This document shows, piece by piece, positions 8,372-16,241 of a stretch of DNA of 64,000 bases (position 1 is its first letter; each line of letters starts with the position of its first letter). A model generated the notes under the pieces. That model did not search any database. It was given only the letters and a program-made list of their open reading frames with translations, and had not been told where the DNA came from. The position numbers were made by a program, and so were the translations under genes. Source of the stretch: Paenibacillus glycanilyticus. Lineage in GTDB: Bacteria; Bacillota; Bacilli; Paenibacillales; Paenibacillaceae. Where the stretch lies: the NCBI RefSeq assembly GCF_030161375.1, contig NZ_BSSQ01000014.1, positions 179,230 through 243,229 of the forward strand. The letters run 5' to 3'.

Positions 8372-9445
8372 TTAACCCAGAGTTATCAATTGTTTCGGGG
8401 ATGAGGTTAATATTTTAATACCGGACTCCGTGATGACGATATCGTCTTCAATCCGCACTCCGCCAAAGCCGGGGAGGTAGATGCCTGGTTCAACCGTCAC
8501 AGTCATTCCGGGGGTTAAAATCGTATCGCTGTTTCGTGCGAGGCGCGGATATTCGTGAATTTCCATTCCCAGTCCGTGCCCGGTGCTGTGGCCAAAGTTA
8601 TCGCCATAGCCGTATTTCGTAATAATATCGCGCGTAAGCGCATCGGCTTCATGCCCAGTCATACCCGGACGAATCTGTTCCAGCGCATGAAGTTGTGCTT
8701 CCAGCACGATACCGTAAATCTCGCGGTGCTTATCGGTTGGCGTCCCCACAACGACCGTACGGGTAAGGTCGGAACAATATCCTTTGTAATAAGCGCCAAA
8801 ATCAAGCTTTACAAACTCATTATTGCCAATAACGCGCTCGCTAGCCACGCCATGCGGCAAAGCAGACCGTTCTCCGGACGCGACAATCGTGTCAAAGGAC
8901 GAAGAAGTTGCGCCGTTTTTGCGCATAAACATCTCCATCTCAAGAGCGATTTCGCTTTCCTTCACGCCTGGCTTAATGAATGACTGGATATGCTGGAACG
9001 TTGCATCGGCCAAATCAGCCGCTTCCTGCATAATTTGCAGCTCGGCATCGTCCTTGATCATCCGCAGCTTCTCGACAAGTCCGGCTACCGGCACCAGCTT
9101 AATATCGCCAAGGTCTTCACTCCAGGCCGCATATTGGCTGTACACGACCTGATCCTGTTCAAATGCCGCCCTTCGAATTCCTTTGCCTGCCAGAAAATCG
9201 CGGATATTCGCAATCGCTTTCGGACCGTGTTCAATGATTTGGAAAGATGCCGCCTGCTGCGGTGCCTGCGTCATATAACGGAAATCCGTAAACAAAACCT
9301 GGTCTTGCGGCGTGATCACTACCGTTCCGGATGATCCCGTAAACCCGCTAAGATACCGCCGGTTATGCTCGCTCCCGATAATGATCGCTTCGAGGCCTTG
9401 TTCGGCCATTACTTCTCTCAGCCGATTTACTCTCTCGAGTGACAT
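8372..9445 (-). CDS. pepP: Xaa-Pro aminopeptidase (M24B)
   Basis: A 357-residue dinuclear metallopeptidase that removes N-terminal residues preceding proline (YqhT group). The N-terminal creatinase-like domain spans about residues 1-130 and the pita-bread domain follows. Metal ligands are visible as the two Asp in KLDFGAYYKGYCSDLTRTV, the His in GHSTGHGLGMEIHE, and Glu in TVEPGIYLPGFGGVRIEDD. The ATG at 9445 follows AAGGGGAG by 7 nt and was preferred over an upstream GTG at 9463. It sits between aroQ and efp as in Bacillus. Confidence 0.93.
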   Translation of the reverse strand: MSLERVNRLREVMAEQGLEAIIIGSEHNRRYLSGFTGSSGTVVITPQDQVLFTDFRYMTQAPQQAASFQIIEHGPKAIANIRDFLAGKGIRRAAFEQDQVVYSQYAAWSEDLGDIKLVPVAGLVEKLRMIKDDAELQIMQEAADLADATFQHIQSFIKPGVKESEIALEMEMFMRKNGATSSSFDTIVASGERSALPHGVASERVIGNNEFVKLDFGAYYKGYCSDLTRTVVVGTPTDKHREIYGIVLEAQLHALEQIRPGMTGHEADALTRDIITKYGYGDNFGHSTGHGLGMEIHEYPRLARNSDTILTPGMTVTVEPGIYLPGFGGVRIEDDIVITESGIKILTSSPKQLITLG

Positions 9446-9459
9446 GTTATGCTCCCCTT

Positions 9460-9906
9460 TCACGCAACACCATTTTGAAGCTTTGCAACAAGCGCTGCAA
9501 GTCCAAGCTCATAGCTTTGACCGCCAAAGCCGGCGATTTGACCAATCGCCACCGGAGCAATGACCGATACATGACGGAATGATTCGCGTTTATGTATATT
9601 GGACAGATGCACCTCTACAACCGGAAGAGCTACCGTGCTTAACGCATCTCTCAGCGCATAGCTGTAATGCGTTAACGCACCCGGATTAATGAGTATGCCA
9701 TCCGCTTGCCCGAATGAACTATGTATCCGGTCTATTAAAGCGCCCTCGTGATTGGATTGGAAAAACTCCAACTCCACGCCGAGCTGCAAGGCTTGCTCTT
9801 GCAATTTCGCTTCGATCTGAGCCAATGTTTCTGTGCCGTACACGCCTGGCTCACGTACGCCAAGCATATTTAAGTTAGGCCCGTTCAAAACAACAATTCT
9901 AAGCAA
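9460..9906 (-). CDS. aroQ: Type II 3-dehydroquinate dehydratase
   Basis: Shikimate pathway enzyme converting 3-dehydroquinate to 3-dehydroshikimate. Of 148 residues, it shows [17 protein letters not shown] (catalytic Tyr, flexible-loop Arg), [32 protein letters not shown] and [16 protein letters not shown], all hallmarks of the dodecameric type II family. The TTG at 9906 was chosen because GGGAGG lies 7 nt upstream; the upstream in-frame TTG would include that site. It is first in an aroQ-pepP-efp cluster. Confidence 0.93.
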   Translation of the reverse strand: MLRIVVLNGPNLNMLGVREPGVYGTETLAQIEAKLQEQALQLGVELEFFQSNHEGALIDRIHSSFGQADGILINPGALTHYSYALRDALSTVALPVVEVHLSNIHKRESFRHVSVIAPVAIGQIAGFGGQSYELGLAALVAKLQNGVA

Positions 9907-10001
9907 TTTCGCACCTCCCAATCAGCGGAAATCTTGCACCTAGCCAAAGATCATTAGCCATTTTACCACAACTAACCGCTTCTTGAGAAGTCGCAACTGC
10001 T

Positions 10002-10529
10002 TTAATGTGCGCCAATCGGCTCCCGCGACGCTTCGTCCGTAAATTCGAAGGCGATGGAATACCCGATAAATAGTCCCCATAAGAGGAAAATGCACAGTTC
10101 GGAAAACAGCGTGTTCCAGCCAGCAACCGTAATCTGGCGGGACATTCCGGTAATAGGACCGAGCAATACGAACAAGATCAGCCACCACCCGAGGCCATAC
10201 AATATACCTGGCCATGGTCCTCTTAATTTCCCGAGCAGCACTTTATACAGCATTGCCGCAAGAATAGAAAAAACGACGTAAAAAGCAATTCCGACCACGT
10301 ATCCCCAGCCCGTTTTCAAAAAAGAAGATTTGAAAAAAGGATCGACAATAAACCCGGGAAGCTCGAGCGTAAACTTCATTTCAAAAAACAGCCAGCGGAC
10401 GATCCCCCAGATCATGCCCGCAAAAAAGCCAATCACGCTGCTAAATAACCATGGATTGGTATGATGTTCCCCTTTATATTGCCTGCTGTTTGGTTTGGTT
10501 TGACCTTCTTTTGCCTGAGATGCTGCCAT
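10002..10529 (-). CDS. yqhR: YqhR family membrane protein
   Basis: A 175-residue protein with four predicted transmembrane helices (roughly residues 28-48, 70-95, 105-125 and 135-160) and a basic, Gln-rich N-terminus. Its position upstream of aroQ and divergent from yqhQ matches yqhR. The ATG at 10529 is preceded by TGGAGG at 7 nt. Function is unknown. Confidence 0.8.
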   Translation of the reverse strand: MAASQAKEGQTKPNSRQYKGEHHTNPWLFSSVIGFFAGMIWGIVRWLFFEMKFTLELPGFIVDPFFKSSFLKTGWGYVVGIAFYVVFSILAAMLYKVLLGKLRGPWPGILYGLGWWLILFVLLGPITGMSRQITVAGWNTLFSELCIFLLWGLFIGYSIAFEFTDEASREPIGAH

Positions 10530-10698
10530 TGTTATGCCTCCATTCATGATCCGTTTGGAACCTACTCCTAGTATGCAACGTTAGCTCCGCGGATAACCAA
10601 GATGATGGCTGTGGCAAATCTACAACTGATCAAGTACAATAGATTTATACCTTTCGTCACCTGATCGGGACGATACTATTAAGGAAGGTGACAAGCTC

Positions 10699-11658
10699 TT
10701 GTCTCAGAACCCTACAAGCATTTACGGCGGACAAGCTGTAATCGAAGGCGTTATGTTTGCCGGCAAGCATGTGAATGTAACCGCTGTACGCCGGAAAAAC
10801 GATGAAATTGTATTTTACGAGGTGCCGCGCACGACGAAGCGATGGGTTCAATCGCTTAAGAGAATCCCTCTTGTGAGAGGCGTTGTTGGAATCATCGATT
10901 CCAGCGCCAAGGGCTCTCAACATTTGAACTTCTCCATGGAGGCTTATGCGGAGGACGAGACTTCGGACATGTCCGAAGAGGAAAAAGCAGCCGCCCAGAA
11001 AAAAGAGAAGTCCGGCTGGAGCCTTGGCATGATTGTTGGCGTTGCGGCTGCAGGCGTTATCTCGTTCATATTCGGCAAGCTTCTTCTCACCGCTGCCCCG
11101 GCAGCTCTTGAAAGTTTGCTGTTTCAGAATGTATTCGAGAACAAAGTTGGTCATAACCTATTAGAAGGACTTATTAAACTGATCATACTGCTTGTTTATT
11201 TGTATCTCATGTCATTGACGCCGCTTATTAAACGGCTTTTCCAATATCATGGCGCGGAACACAAAGTAATCAGCGCATATGAAGCAGGCGAAGAATTAAC
11301 CGTCGGCAATGTGCAAAAGTACAGCAGGCTGCATTACCGCTGCGGCAGCAGCTTTATCATTTTTACGGTTATCGTGGGGGTTATCATTTATTCCCTTCCG
11401 ATCTTTGACTGGGATACGATTTGGGAGCGTGTCTACATCCGCATTCTGCTTCTTCCCGTAACGCTCGGGATCTCTTACGAAGTGCTCCGCTGGACAAACG
11501 CATTGCGTGATGTTCCCGTATTGCGCTACCTGGGCTACCCTGGATTGTGGCTTCAACTGCTTACAACCAAAGAACCTAAGGATGATCAAGTAGCCGTATC
11601 GATCGCATCCTTCAACCGGATGCGCGAGCTCGACAAAGAAATTAGCGTAAAAGCTTAA
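10699..11658 (+). CDS. yqhQ: YqhQ family protein (DUF1385)
   Basis: A 319-residue membrane protein. The N-terminal motif YGGQAVIEGVMFAGKHVNVTAV and the central YHGAEHKVISAYEAGEELT are signatures of the DUF1385/YqhQ family, presumed metal-binding. Helices lie near residues 115-145, 155-180 and 215-265. Translation starts at TTG 10699 after AAGGAAGGTGA. It diverges from yqhR, as in Bacillus. Biochemical role is not established. Confidence 0.9.
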   Translation: MSQNPTSIYGGQAVIEGVMFAGKHVNVTAVRRKNDEIVFYEVPRTTKRWVQSLKRIPLVRGVVGIIDSSAKGSQHLNFSMEAYAEDETSDMSEEEKAAAQKKEKSGWSLGMIVGVAAAGVISFIFGKLLLTAAPAALESLLFQNVFENKVGHNLLEGLIKLIILLVYLYLMSLTPLIKRLFQYHGAEHKVISAYEAGEELTVGNVQKYSRLHYRCGSSFIIFTVIVGVIIYSLPIFDWDTIWERVYIRILLLPVTLGISYEVLRWTNALRDVPVLRYLGYPGLWLQLLTTKEPKDDQVAVSIASFNRMRELDKEISVKA

Positions 11659-11687
11659 TCCATTCAACATAAAGGACAGGTGATATT

Positions 11688-11984
11688 ATGCCGCGGAGAT
11701 GGAACGCATCGTCTATCATCGTGCTGACCCTTTTGGCCATCGGGATTTTATACGGAATCGGACAGCACCTTACTTCGTTTCTAATCCCTATCATCGTTCT
11801 AGGCGCCATATTCCTGTTGTATAAATATCCGCCTAACACTTGGGGTACCCGCGTGCGGGTCAGGCAGCAGCCTTATGTAAAACAAACAAAAACGACTCCC
11901 CGGCAGAAGCCGAAATCCCGCCGGGCACCGTTCCGGGTTATTGATGGCGGCAAAGATGATGATGATCTGCCGAAATACCATTAA
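11688..11984 (+). CDS. Small membrane protein downstream of yqhQ (YqhP-like position)
   Basis: A 98-residue protein with two close hydrophobic helices (about residues 9-27 and 30-45) followed by a basic tail (RVRVRQQPYVKQTKTTPRQK) ending in DDDDLPKYH. In B. subtilis yqhP, also a small two-helix protein, lies beside yqhQ, so an SA1362/YqhP relationship is possible but not shown by clear motifs. The RBS is AGGTG. Its stop codon overlaps the end of the convergent patatin gene by 4 nt. Confidence 0.7.
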   Translation: MPRRWNASSIIVLTLLAIGILYGIGQHLTSFLIPIIVLGAIFLLYKYPPNTWGTRVRVRQQPYVKQTKTTPRQKPKSRRAPFRVIDGGKDDDDLPKYH

Positions 11985-12910
11985 TGGCGAAATCCTTCGA
12001 AAAATTGATTCGCTGCCCGAAAGCCGGATTGAAACAGCAGCTCCACCATCCCTTCCGGCAAATGAAACTGTGTTGTCCGAACGCCTAAGGTTGGAATTTT
12101 GACCGTCCGGTCACGGGCATACTTCTTAATGTACCGCTCATCATGAGCCTGCATCATCGTCTCGAATATCGCTTCAAGCATAGACAACGGACCGCGTATT
12201 TCATGCGGTTCGTTGTTGTTTTTACCGACCATTTGGAAGCCGACCGTCGGAACCGGATTTTCCCTGCCGGCCTGCTCCCGGTCAAATAACCATAGCGGAA
12301 AATTGCTCAAGAGCCCTCCGTCAACAATATAAGCTTGCTGCAGCTTTGGCTTTTCCGTTGCCGTATTCGTAGAAGACAGCAGCTTGGAATAACGGACAAT
12401 TACCGGATCGAAAAAATACGGAATGCTTGCGCTCATCCTTACCGCTCTGGCAATACTAAACTTTTTTGGATCCATGCCGTAAATCTTGATATCCTCCGGC
12501 AAAACAAGCAGTCTTCCATTTGTAATATCCGAAGCGACGATACGGAGCTTGCAGTCCGGCAAATCCCCAAACGTTCTGATCCCCTTCGCCTCAAGCAGGC
12601 TTGAAACCCAATATTCGAACGCTTCGCCGCTGTAAAGCCCTTTCTTGACGAGCAAACGCAACGCAGGACTAATGACTTTCATATTGAATATGAACGAACG
12701 TTTCAGAAACGACGTAAATGGCGTGTTTTCTACAATTCGTTTAATCTCCAGACCGCTGTAATTGGCAGCCAGCAATGTCGCAATAATAGCGCCGCTCGAC
12801 GTACCAGCCACCTGTTCAAATTTAATGCCCTGCATTTCCGCCGCTCTCACCGCGCCAGCCAGCGATATGCCCTTTACTCCTCCACCTTCGAACACCGCAT
12901 TAATTTTCAC
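11981..12910 (-). CDS. yqhO: Patatin-like phospholipase (YqhO type)
   Basis: A 309-residue lipid acyl hydrolase with the Ser-Asp dyad of patatins. The oxyanion loop FEGGGVKGI is near residue 8, the nucleophile elbow GTSSGA near 40, and the catalytic Asp in VDGGLLSNFP near 197. No signal peptide is seen, so it is probably cytosolic. The GTG at 12910 follows GGAGG by 8 nt. Substrate cannot be deduced from sequence. Confidence 0.9.
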   Translation of the reverse strand: MKINAVFEGGGVKGISLAGAVRAAEMQGIKFEQVAGTSSGAIIATLLAANYSGLEIKRIVENTPFTSFLKRSFIFNMKVISPALRLLVKKGLYSGEAFEYWVSSLLEAKGIRTFGDLPDCKLRIVASDITNGRLLVLPEDIKIYGMDPKKFSIARAVRMSASIPYFFDPVIVRYSKLLSSTNTATEKPKLQQAYIVDGGLLSNFPLWLFDREQAGRENPVPTVGFQMVGKNNNEPHEIRGPLSMLEAIFETMMQAHDERYIKKYARDRTVKIPTLGVRTTQFHLPEGMVELLFQSGFRAANQFFEGFRH

Positions 12911-13057
12911 TTCCGCATCCTCCGGACAACGGAAGCAGTGCTCATATCGCTTCCATCAGAAGAATATATGCCAGGTAGAATTGTCTACATGCAACAGTAT
13001 CCGAAATAAGCAAAGTCGTTTAAACTAGAAGAAAATAAAGACATCGGAGACTAAGGC

Positions 13058-13636
13058 ATGAGTTTTCATGAACTAAAAGAACAAATAAGTTTGTGTCAAG
13101 ATTGCAGGCAGAAATTCGGATTCACTCCCCATCCTATCTTTCGCGGGACGGCCAACTCCAAAATTATGCAAATCGGTCAAGCGCCGTCCAAGAAGGTGCA
13201 TGAGAGCGGCTTGCCGTTTAACGACCCTTCTGGAGCTAAATTAAAATACCAATGGTATGAGATCACAGACGATATTTTCTACGATGAAAATAATTTCTAT
13301 ATGACGGGATTAGCCCATTGCTTCCCGGGCAAACATCCCAAAGGCGGGGACAATCCTCCTCCACTCGCCTGTGCGAATAAATGGCTGGCCAAAGAAATAG
13401 TAATGGTGGACAACGATCTCTATATCATCATTGGCGCTCGCGCAGCAAAATATTTGTTCCCGAAAGAGAGTTTTGAAGATTTGGTCTTTCGAGACTCGCA
13501 GTTTAATGGCAAACCGGCCATTGTACTCCCCCATCCGTCACCGCTTAATGTTCGGTGGTTCAAGTCCCATCCTTCGTTCGAAGAAAAGAGAGTACCAGAG
13601 ATCAGGGAGATGATCTGGGATGTTCTAGGTCTTTGA
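13058..13636 (+). CDS. Uracil-DNA glycosylase family protein
   Basis: A 192-residue protein of the UDG superfamily. The N-terminal part has a CQDCR pair (C-x2-C), followed by IMQIGQAPSKKVHESGLPFND, which corresponds to motif 1 of family 4/5-like glycosylases. HPSPLNVRWFKSHPSFE near residue 158 matches motif 2 (HPSP). The N-terminal cysteines recall the Fe-S family 4 enzymes, but the full four-cysteine set is not obvious. DNA repair or nucleobase excision is the likely role. RBS GGAG at 8 nt. Confidence 0.8.
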   Translation: MSFHELKEQISLCQDCRQKFGFTPHPIFRGTANSKIMQIGQAPSKKVHESGLPFNDPSGAKLKYQWYEITDDIFYDENNFYMTGLAHCFPGKHPKGGDNPPPLACANKWLAKEIVMVDNDLYIIIGARAAKYLFPKESFEDLVFRDSQFNGKPAIVLPHPSPLNVRWFKSHPSFEEKRVPEIREMIWDVLGL

Positions 13637-13660
13637 TAATGAGCCCGCAGGTTTAGCCGC

Positions 13661-13716
13661 GGGTTTCGGGGTTTCGGGGTTTCGGGGTTTCGGGGTTTCG
13701 GGGTTTCGGGGTTTCG
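13661..13716. repeat. Seven-copy GGGTTTCG tandem repeat
   Basis: Seven exact head-to-tail copies of an 8-base unit (56 bases), starting 25 bases after the end of the UDG-like gene. The plus strand has runs of four G every 8 bases, the arrangement needed for intramolecular G-quadruplexes; the complement is C-rich. Some reverse frames are open across it only because the unit lacks stop codons. Confidence 0.95.
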
Positions 13717-13742
13717 ATTTGAGCGGCAGCCGATGAGGCGCC

Positions 13743-13865
13743 GGAGCATGGAGATCTCCTGCAGGAGCGGAGCGTCCGCCTTTGTCCGGGGATTGCAACC
13801 TATGCAGCAGCTTATTCAAGCAATCCCCGGACAACAGTGGCCAAAAGCCAAGATCCCCATGCTCC
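13743..13865. repeat. Nested inverted-repeat element A
   Basis: Outer arms 13743-13757 and 13851-13865 pair over 15 positions with one mismatch. Inside are a short GCGGA-GCG-TCCGC hairpin (13767-13779) and a perfect 15-bp inverted repeat (13782-13796 with 13820-13834). The three stems would form a three-way junction. The 23 bases at 13764-13786 recur exactly at 13991-14013 in element B, while the outer and inner stems have unrelated sequences. Confidence 0.85.
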
Positions 13866-13901
13866 TAGCCCACGATTCGGCTCAGCCCGAGCGGCCCTCC
13901 C

Positions 13902-13937
13902 TCCAAAAGCCCGCCGGTCTCGCGGCGGGTTTTTGGA
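13902..13937 (+). terminator. Terminator-like hairpin between elements A and B
   Basis: TCCAAAAGCCCGCC pairs with GGCGGGTTTTTGGA around a small loop. The GC stem followed by TTTTT would stop plus-strand transcription coming from the UDG-like gene. Read the other way it is preceded by weaker T content. Its 3' arm is also part of the long outer arm of element B. Confidence 0.7.
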
Positions 13938-14135
13938 GTTGTCTTGCCACAGCCAGAGAAGACGGCGCCGGGGCACGGGGTACCTCCTGAGGAGCGGAGC
14001 GTCCGCCTTTGTCTTTCTTTTGCCACCTCAACAACTCCATTCGAGGCAAAAGAAAGGCAACCGCGGCCGAAGGAGGTACCCCGTGCCCCAAGCAGCCCCT
14101 CCGGCCAAACAGCAAGACAACTAAAAAAGCCCGCC
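13924..14135. repeat. Nested inverted-repeat element B
   Basis: A perfect 19-bp inverted repeat (13970-13988 with 14071-14089) encloses the conserved GCGGA-GCG-TCCGC hairpin (13994-14006) and a perfect 12-bp inverted repeat (14013-14024 with 14045-14056). Further out, 13924-13947 and 14112-14135 form an imperfect inverted repeat of 24 positions that overlaps the flanking terminator hairpins. Architecture and the 23-base core equal element A; stem sequences do not. Confidence 0.88.
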
Positions 14136-14152
14136 GCAAGCGGCGAGCTTTT
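14123..14152 (-). terminator. mntR: Intrinsic terminator of mntR
   Basis: On the minus strand AAGCTCGCCG - CTTG - CGGCGGGCTT is followed by TTTT. It overlaps the mntR stop codon region and would end that transcript. Confidence 0.85.
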
Positions 14153-14574
14153 CATTCCGTTTCTAATTCAGTCCGGATCCCTCTAAGCTCGTCCAAACGA
14201 GCGGGCTCACGGTTAAAGTATTCGACCAATGTCTCGATGCATGTGATCGAATCCCAGCTTAAATGATGCTCAATACCTTCCACGTCGCGGTAGATGTTCT
14301 CTTCCTGCACGCCGATAATCGTCAGGAAAGATTCAAGCAGATGATGGCGGTCAACGAGCCGTTTGCCCATCTTTTTCCCTTTGCTTGTCAGAACAAGTCC
14401 CCGGTACTTCTCATAGATCAGATAATTATCTTTGTCCAGCTTTTGAATCATCTTTGTGACAGATGAAGGATGCACCTCAAGCCCTTCAGCTATATCCGAA
14501 ACGCGCGCATAGCCCTTTTCGTCAATAAGTTTATAAATACGTTCCAAATAGTCTTCCATGCTCGGAGTCGGCAA
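14152..14574 (-). CDS. mntR: Manganese-responsive DtxR-family regulator
   Basis: A 140-residue Mn(II)-sensing repressor of manganese uptake. It is close to B. subtilis Mnt[21 protein letters not shown] at the start, a winged helix with [26 protein letters not shown] near residue 36, and metal ligands in EGIEHHLSW near residue 99 plus Asp8 and Glu11. The TTG at 14574 aligns with the B. subtilis N-terminus. No Mn transporter gene is in the window; the neighbouring ABC transporter is of the zinc type. Confidence 0.95.
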   Translation of the reverse strand: MPTPSMEDYLERIYKLIDEKGYARVSDIAEGLEVHPSSVTKMIQKLDKDNYLIYEKYRGLVLTSKGKKMGKRLVDRHHLLESFLTIIGVQEENIYRDVEGIEHHLSWDSITCIETLVEYFNREPARLDELRGIRTELETE

Positions 14575-14685
14575 TTTAAGAAGAACCCCCTAACCTTGCA
14601 TTCTACACCTTGTCTCTGGCGTTACTCTTAGTATCATACAACGATTTTTAATGCCACTGCAAGCCGATTTGACCGCGTTTCTCCA

Positions 14686-15402
14686 TTAAAACTTCATAAA
14701 AGCAGGCGTCACTTGGTTCAACCAAATGGTAATTTTCGTCATTTGATCGGTAAATAGCAAAATCCCCATCAGTACCATAACGCCCCCGCCAATCCGCATG
14801 ACGATCGACGAATATCTCAGCAGCCAACGGGCCGAACCGAGGAAAAAGGCCAACAGGAAAAACGGAATCGCAAAACCAAGGGCATACGAAGTCGTAAGCT
14901 GGAACCAGGTTCCCGGCTTAGACGCCGCCAAAGCTAAAATCGCGGTTAATGCAGGTCCAATACATGGCGTCCATCCTGCGGAGAAGCCAACTCCAAAAAT
15001 AAAGGAGCCGAGATAGCCTGTTTTTTTGGTCGGATCAAAATGGAACCGACGCTCCTTCATCAGTGCCTGCGGCTGAAAGATTCCGGCAAGAAACAAACCC
15101 ATCAATACAATCAATATCGCGGACAATTTGCGGATAAGATCCTCGTATTGGCTGAAAAACTCCGCAAATACATTGGAACCGTATCCAAGCGTGTAATAGA
15201 CCGTACAAAATCCCAATATGAAAAACAAGGTGTGGGACATTGTCCTCACTCTCATCTGGGACGTGTGGTTATTATTCTTCAAATCACTAACGGAAATGCC
15301 GGTTATGTAAGATAAATATGAAGGATATAAAGGCAGGCAGCAAGGCGAGATAAATGAAGCAAAGCCGGCGCCGAACGCCAGCCATACGTTAATGTTATCC
15401 AA
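14686..15402 (-). CDS. ccdA: Cytochrome c biogenesis protein CcdA
   Basis: A 238-residue, six-helix thiol-disulfide transporter of the CcdA/DsbD family that carries reducing equivalents outward. It shows FASFISPCCLPLYPSYLSY near residue 15 and GFSAGWTPCIGPALTAIL near residue 140. The two cysteines expected in helices 1 and 4 are in these motifs (PCCLP and TPCIGP). It is upstream-adjacent to mntR on the same strand but separated by 111 nt. Confidence 0.9.
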   Translation of the reverse strand: MDNINVWLAFGAGFASFISPCCLPLYPSYLSYITGISVSDLKNNNHTSQMRVRTMSHTLFFILGFCTVYYTLGYGSNVFAEFFSQYEDLIRKLSAILIVLMGLFLAGIFQPQALMKERRFHFDPTKKTGYLGSFIFGVGFSAGWTPCIGPALTAILALAASKPGTWFQLTTSYALGFAIPFFLLAFFLGSARWLLRYSSIVMRIGGGVMVLMGILLFTDQMTKITIWLNQVTPAFMKF

Positions 15403-15431
15403 AACTAAACACCCCGGTCGAAGTTCGAAGT

Positions 15432-16241
15432 TTAACTACCCATCTTCATACCACGTTTAAGCAGCATAAGAACAAGCATAATCGCAATCAATAATAAAAC
15501 GATTGTACCGCCCGGAGCAAGGTTCCACACCCCTGCAAGCATCAACCCAAGGACGACAGCAAGCTCGCCGATCACGACAACGGTAATGACGCTCTGACGG
15601 AAGCTGCGGGCTATTATCAGGCTGCAGGCTGCGGGTATCGTCAGCAATGCCGAGACAAGCAATGCTCCTACGATTTTAATAGACGCGCTAATCACAAGTG
15701 CAGTAAGCACGCTAATCATAACATTATAGAACCGAACGGGCAAGCCGCTTACAGCCGCCGCATCCTCGTCAAACGTGAGCAGGAACAGCTCTTTCTGTTG
15801 AGAGATGATGGCTACGAGCACGACGATGGTTACGACCGCAATCGTAATCAAATCCACGTTATCGAGGGTAAGAATACTACCGAATAAATAGCCGTTCACA
15901 TTTACGTTGTAACCTCTGCCCATCGTAAACATAATCGAAGCCAGCGCAACGCCGCCCGACATAATGATGGCAATAGACAGCTCAGCGTACGTTTTGTACG
16001 TCTTCCGCAACTTCTCGATAAAGAACGATGCGATTATCGCAAACAACAGTCCTACCGCGACCGGATATACGCCGATCAGAAATCCTAATGCTACCCCCGC
16101 AATGGATACATGGGACAACGTATCCCCAATCATCGATAAACGGCGCAGCACCAGAAAAATACCGATAAGCGGCGCAGTGATCCCGATCAATACGCCGCCA
16201 ATCAACGCGCGCTGAAAAAACTCGCTAGCTAATATCTCCAA
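15432..16241 (-). CDS. znuB: Zinc ABC transporter permease
   Basis: A 269-residue ABC-3 family permease with about eight transmembrane helices, including MIGDTLSHVSIAGVALGFLI near residue 37 and DEDAAAVSGLPVRFYN near residue 158. It overlaps the ATPase gene by 17 nt, implying translational coupling. The TTG at 16241 has GAGG 9 nt upstream. Family members move Zn or Mn; the linked His-rich binding protein and Zur-like operator favour zinc. Confidence 0.9.
   Translation of the reverse strand: MEILASEFFQRALIGGVLIGITAPLIGIFLVLRRLSMIGDTLSHVSIAGVALGFLIGVYPVAVGLLFAIIASFFIEKLRKTYKTYAELSIAIIMSGGVALASIMFTMGRGYNVNVNGYLFGSILTLDNVDLITIAVVTIVVLVAIISQQKELFLLTFDEDAAAVSGLPVRFYNVMISVLTALVISASIKIVGALLVSALLTIPAACSLIIARSFRQSVITVVVIGELAVVLGLMLAGVWNLAPGGTIVLLLIAIMLVLMLLKRGMKMGS

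Noticed and set aside
13661..13716. CRISPR array
   Set aside because: The units are 8 bases with no spacers and no cas genes are nearby.
13924..14135. Insertion sequence or integron cassette site
   Set aside because: No transposase or integrase frame, no target duplication seen, and no attC core-site motif; a non-autonomous palindromic unit remains possible.
13625..14266. Several overlapping frames of 60-96 codons on both strands between the UDG-like gene and mntR
   Set aside because: They run through the tandem repeat and palindromes, lack ribosome binding sites, and encode repeat-derived peptides (KPRNPETP). The region is better explained as structured non-coding DNA.
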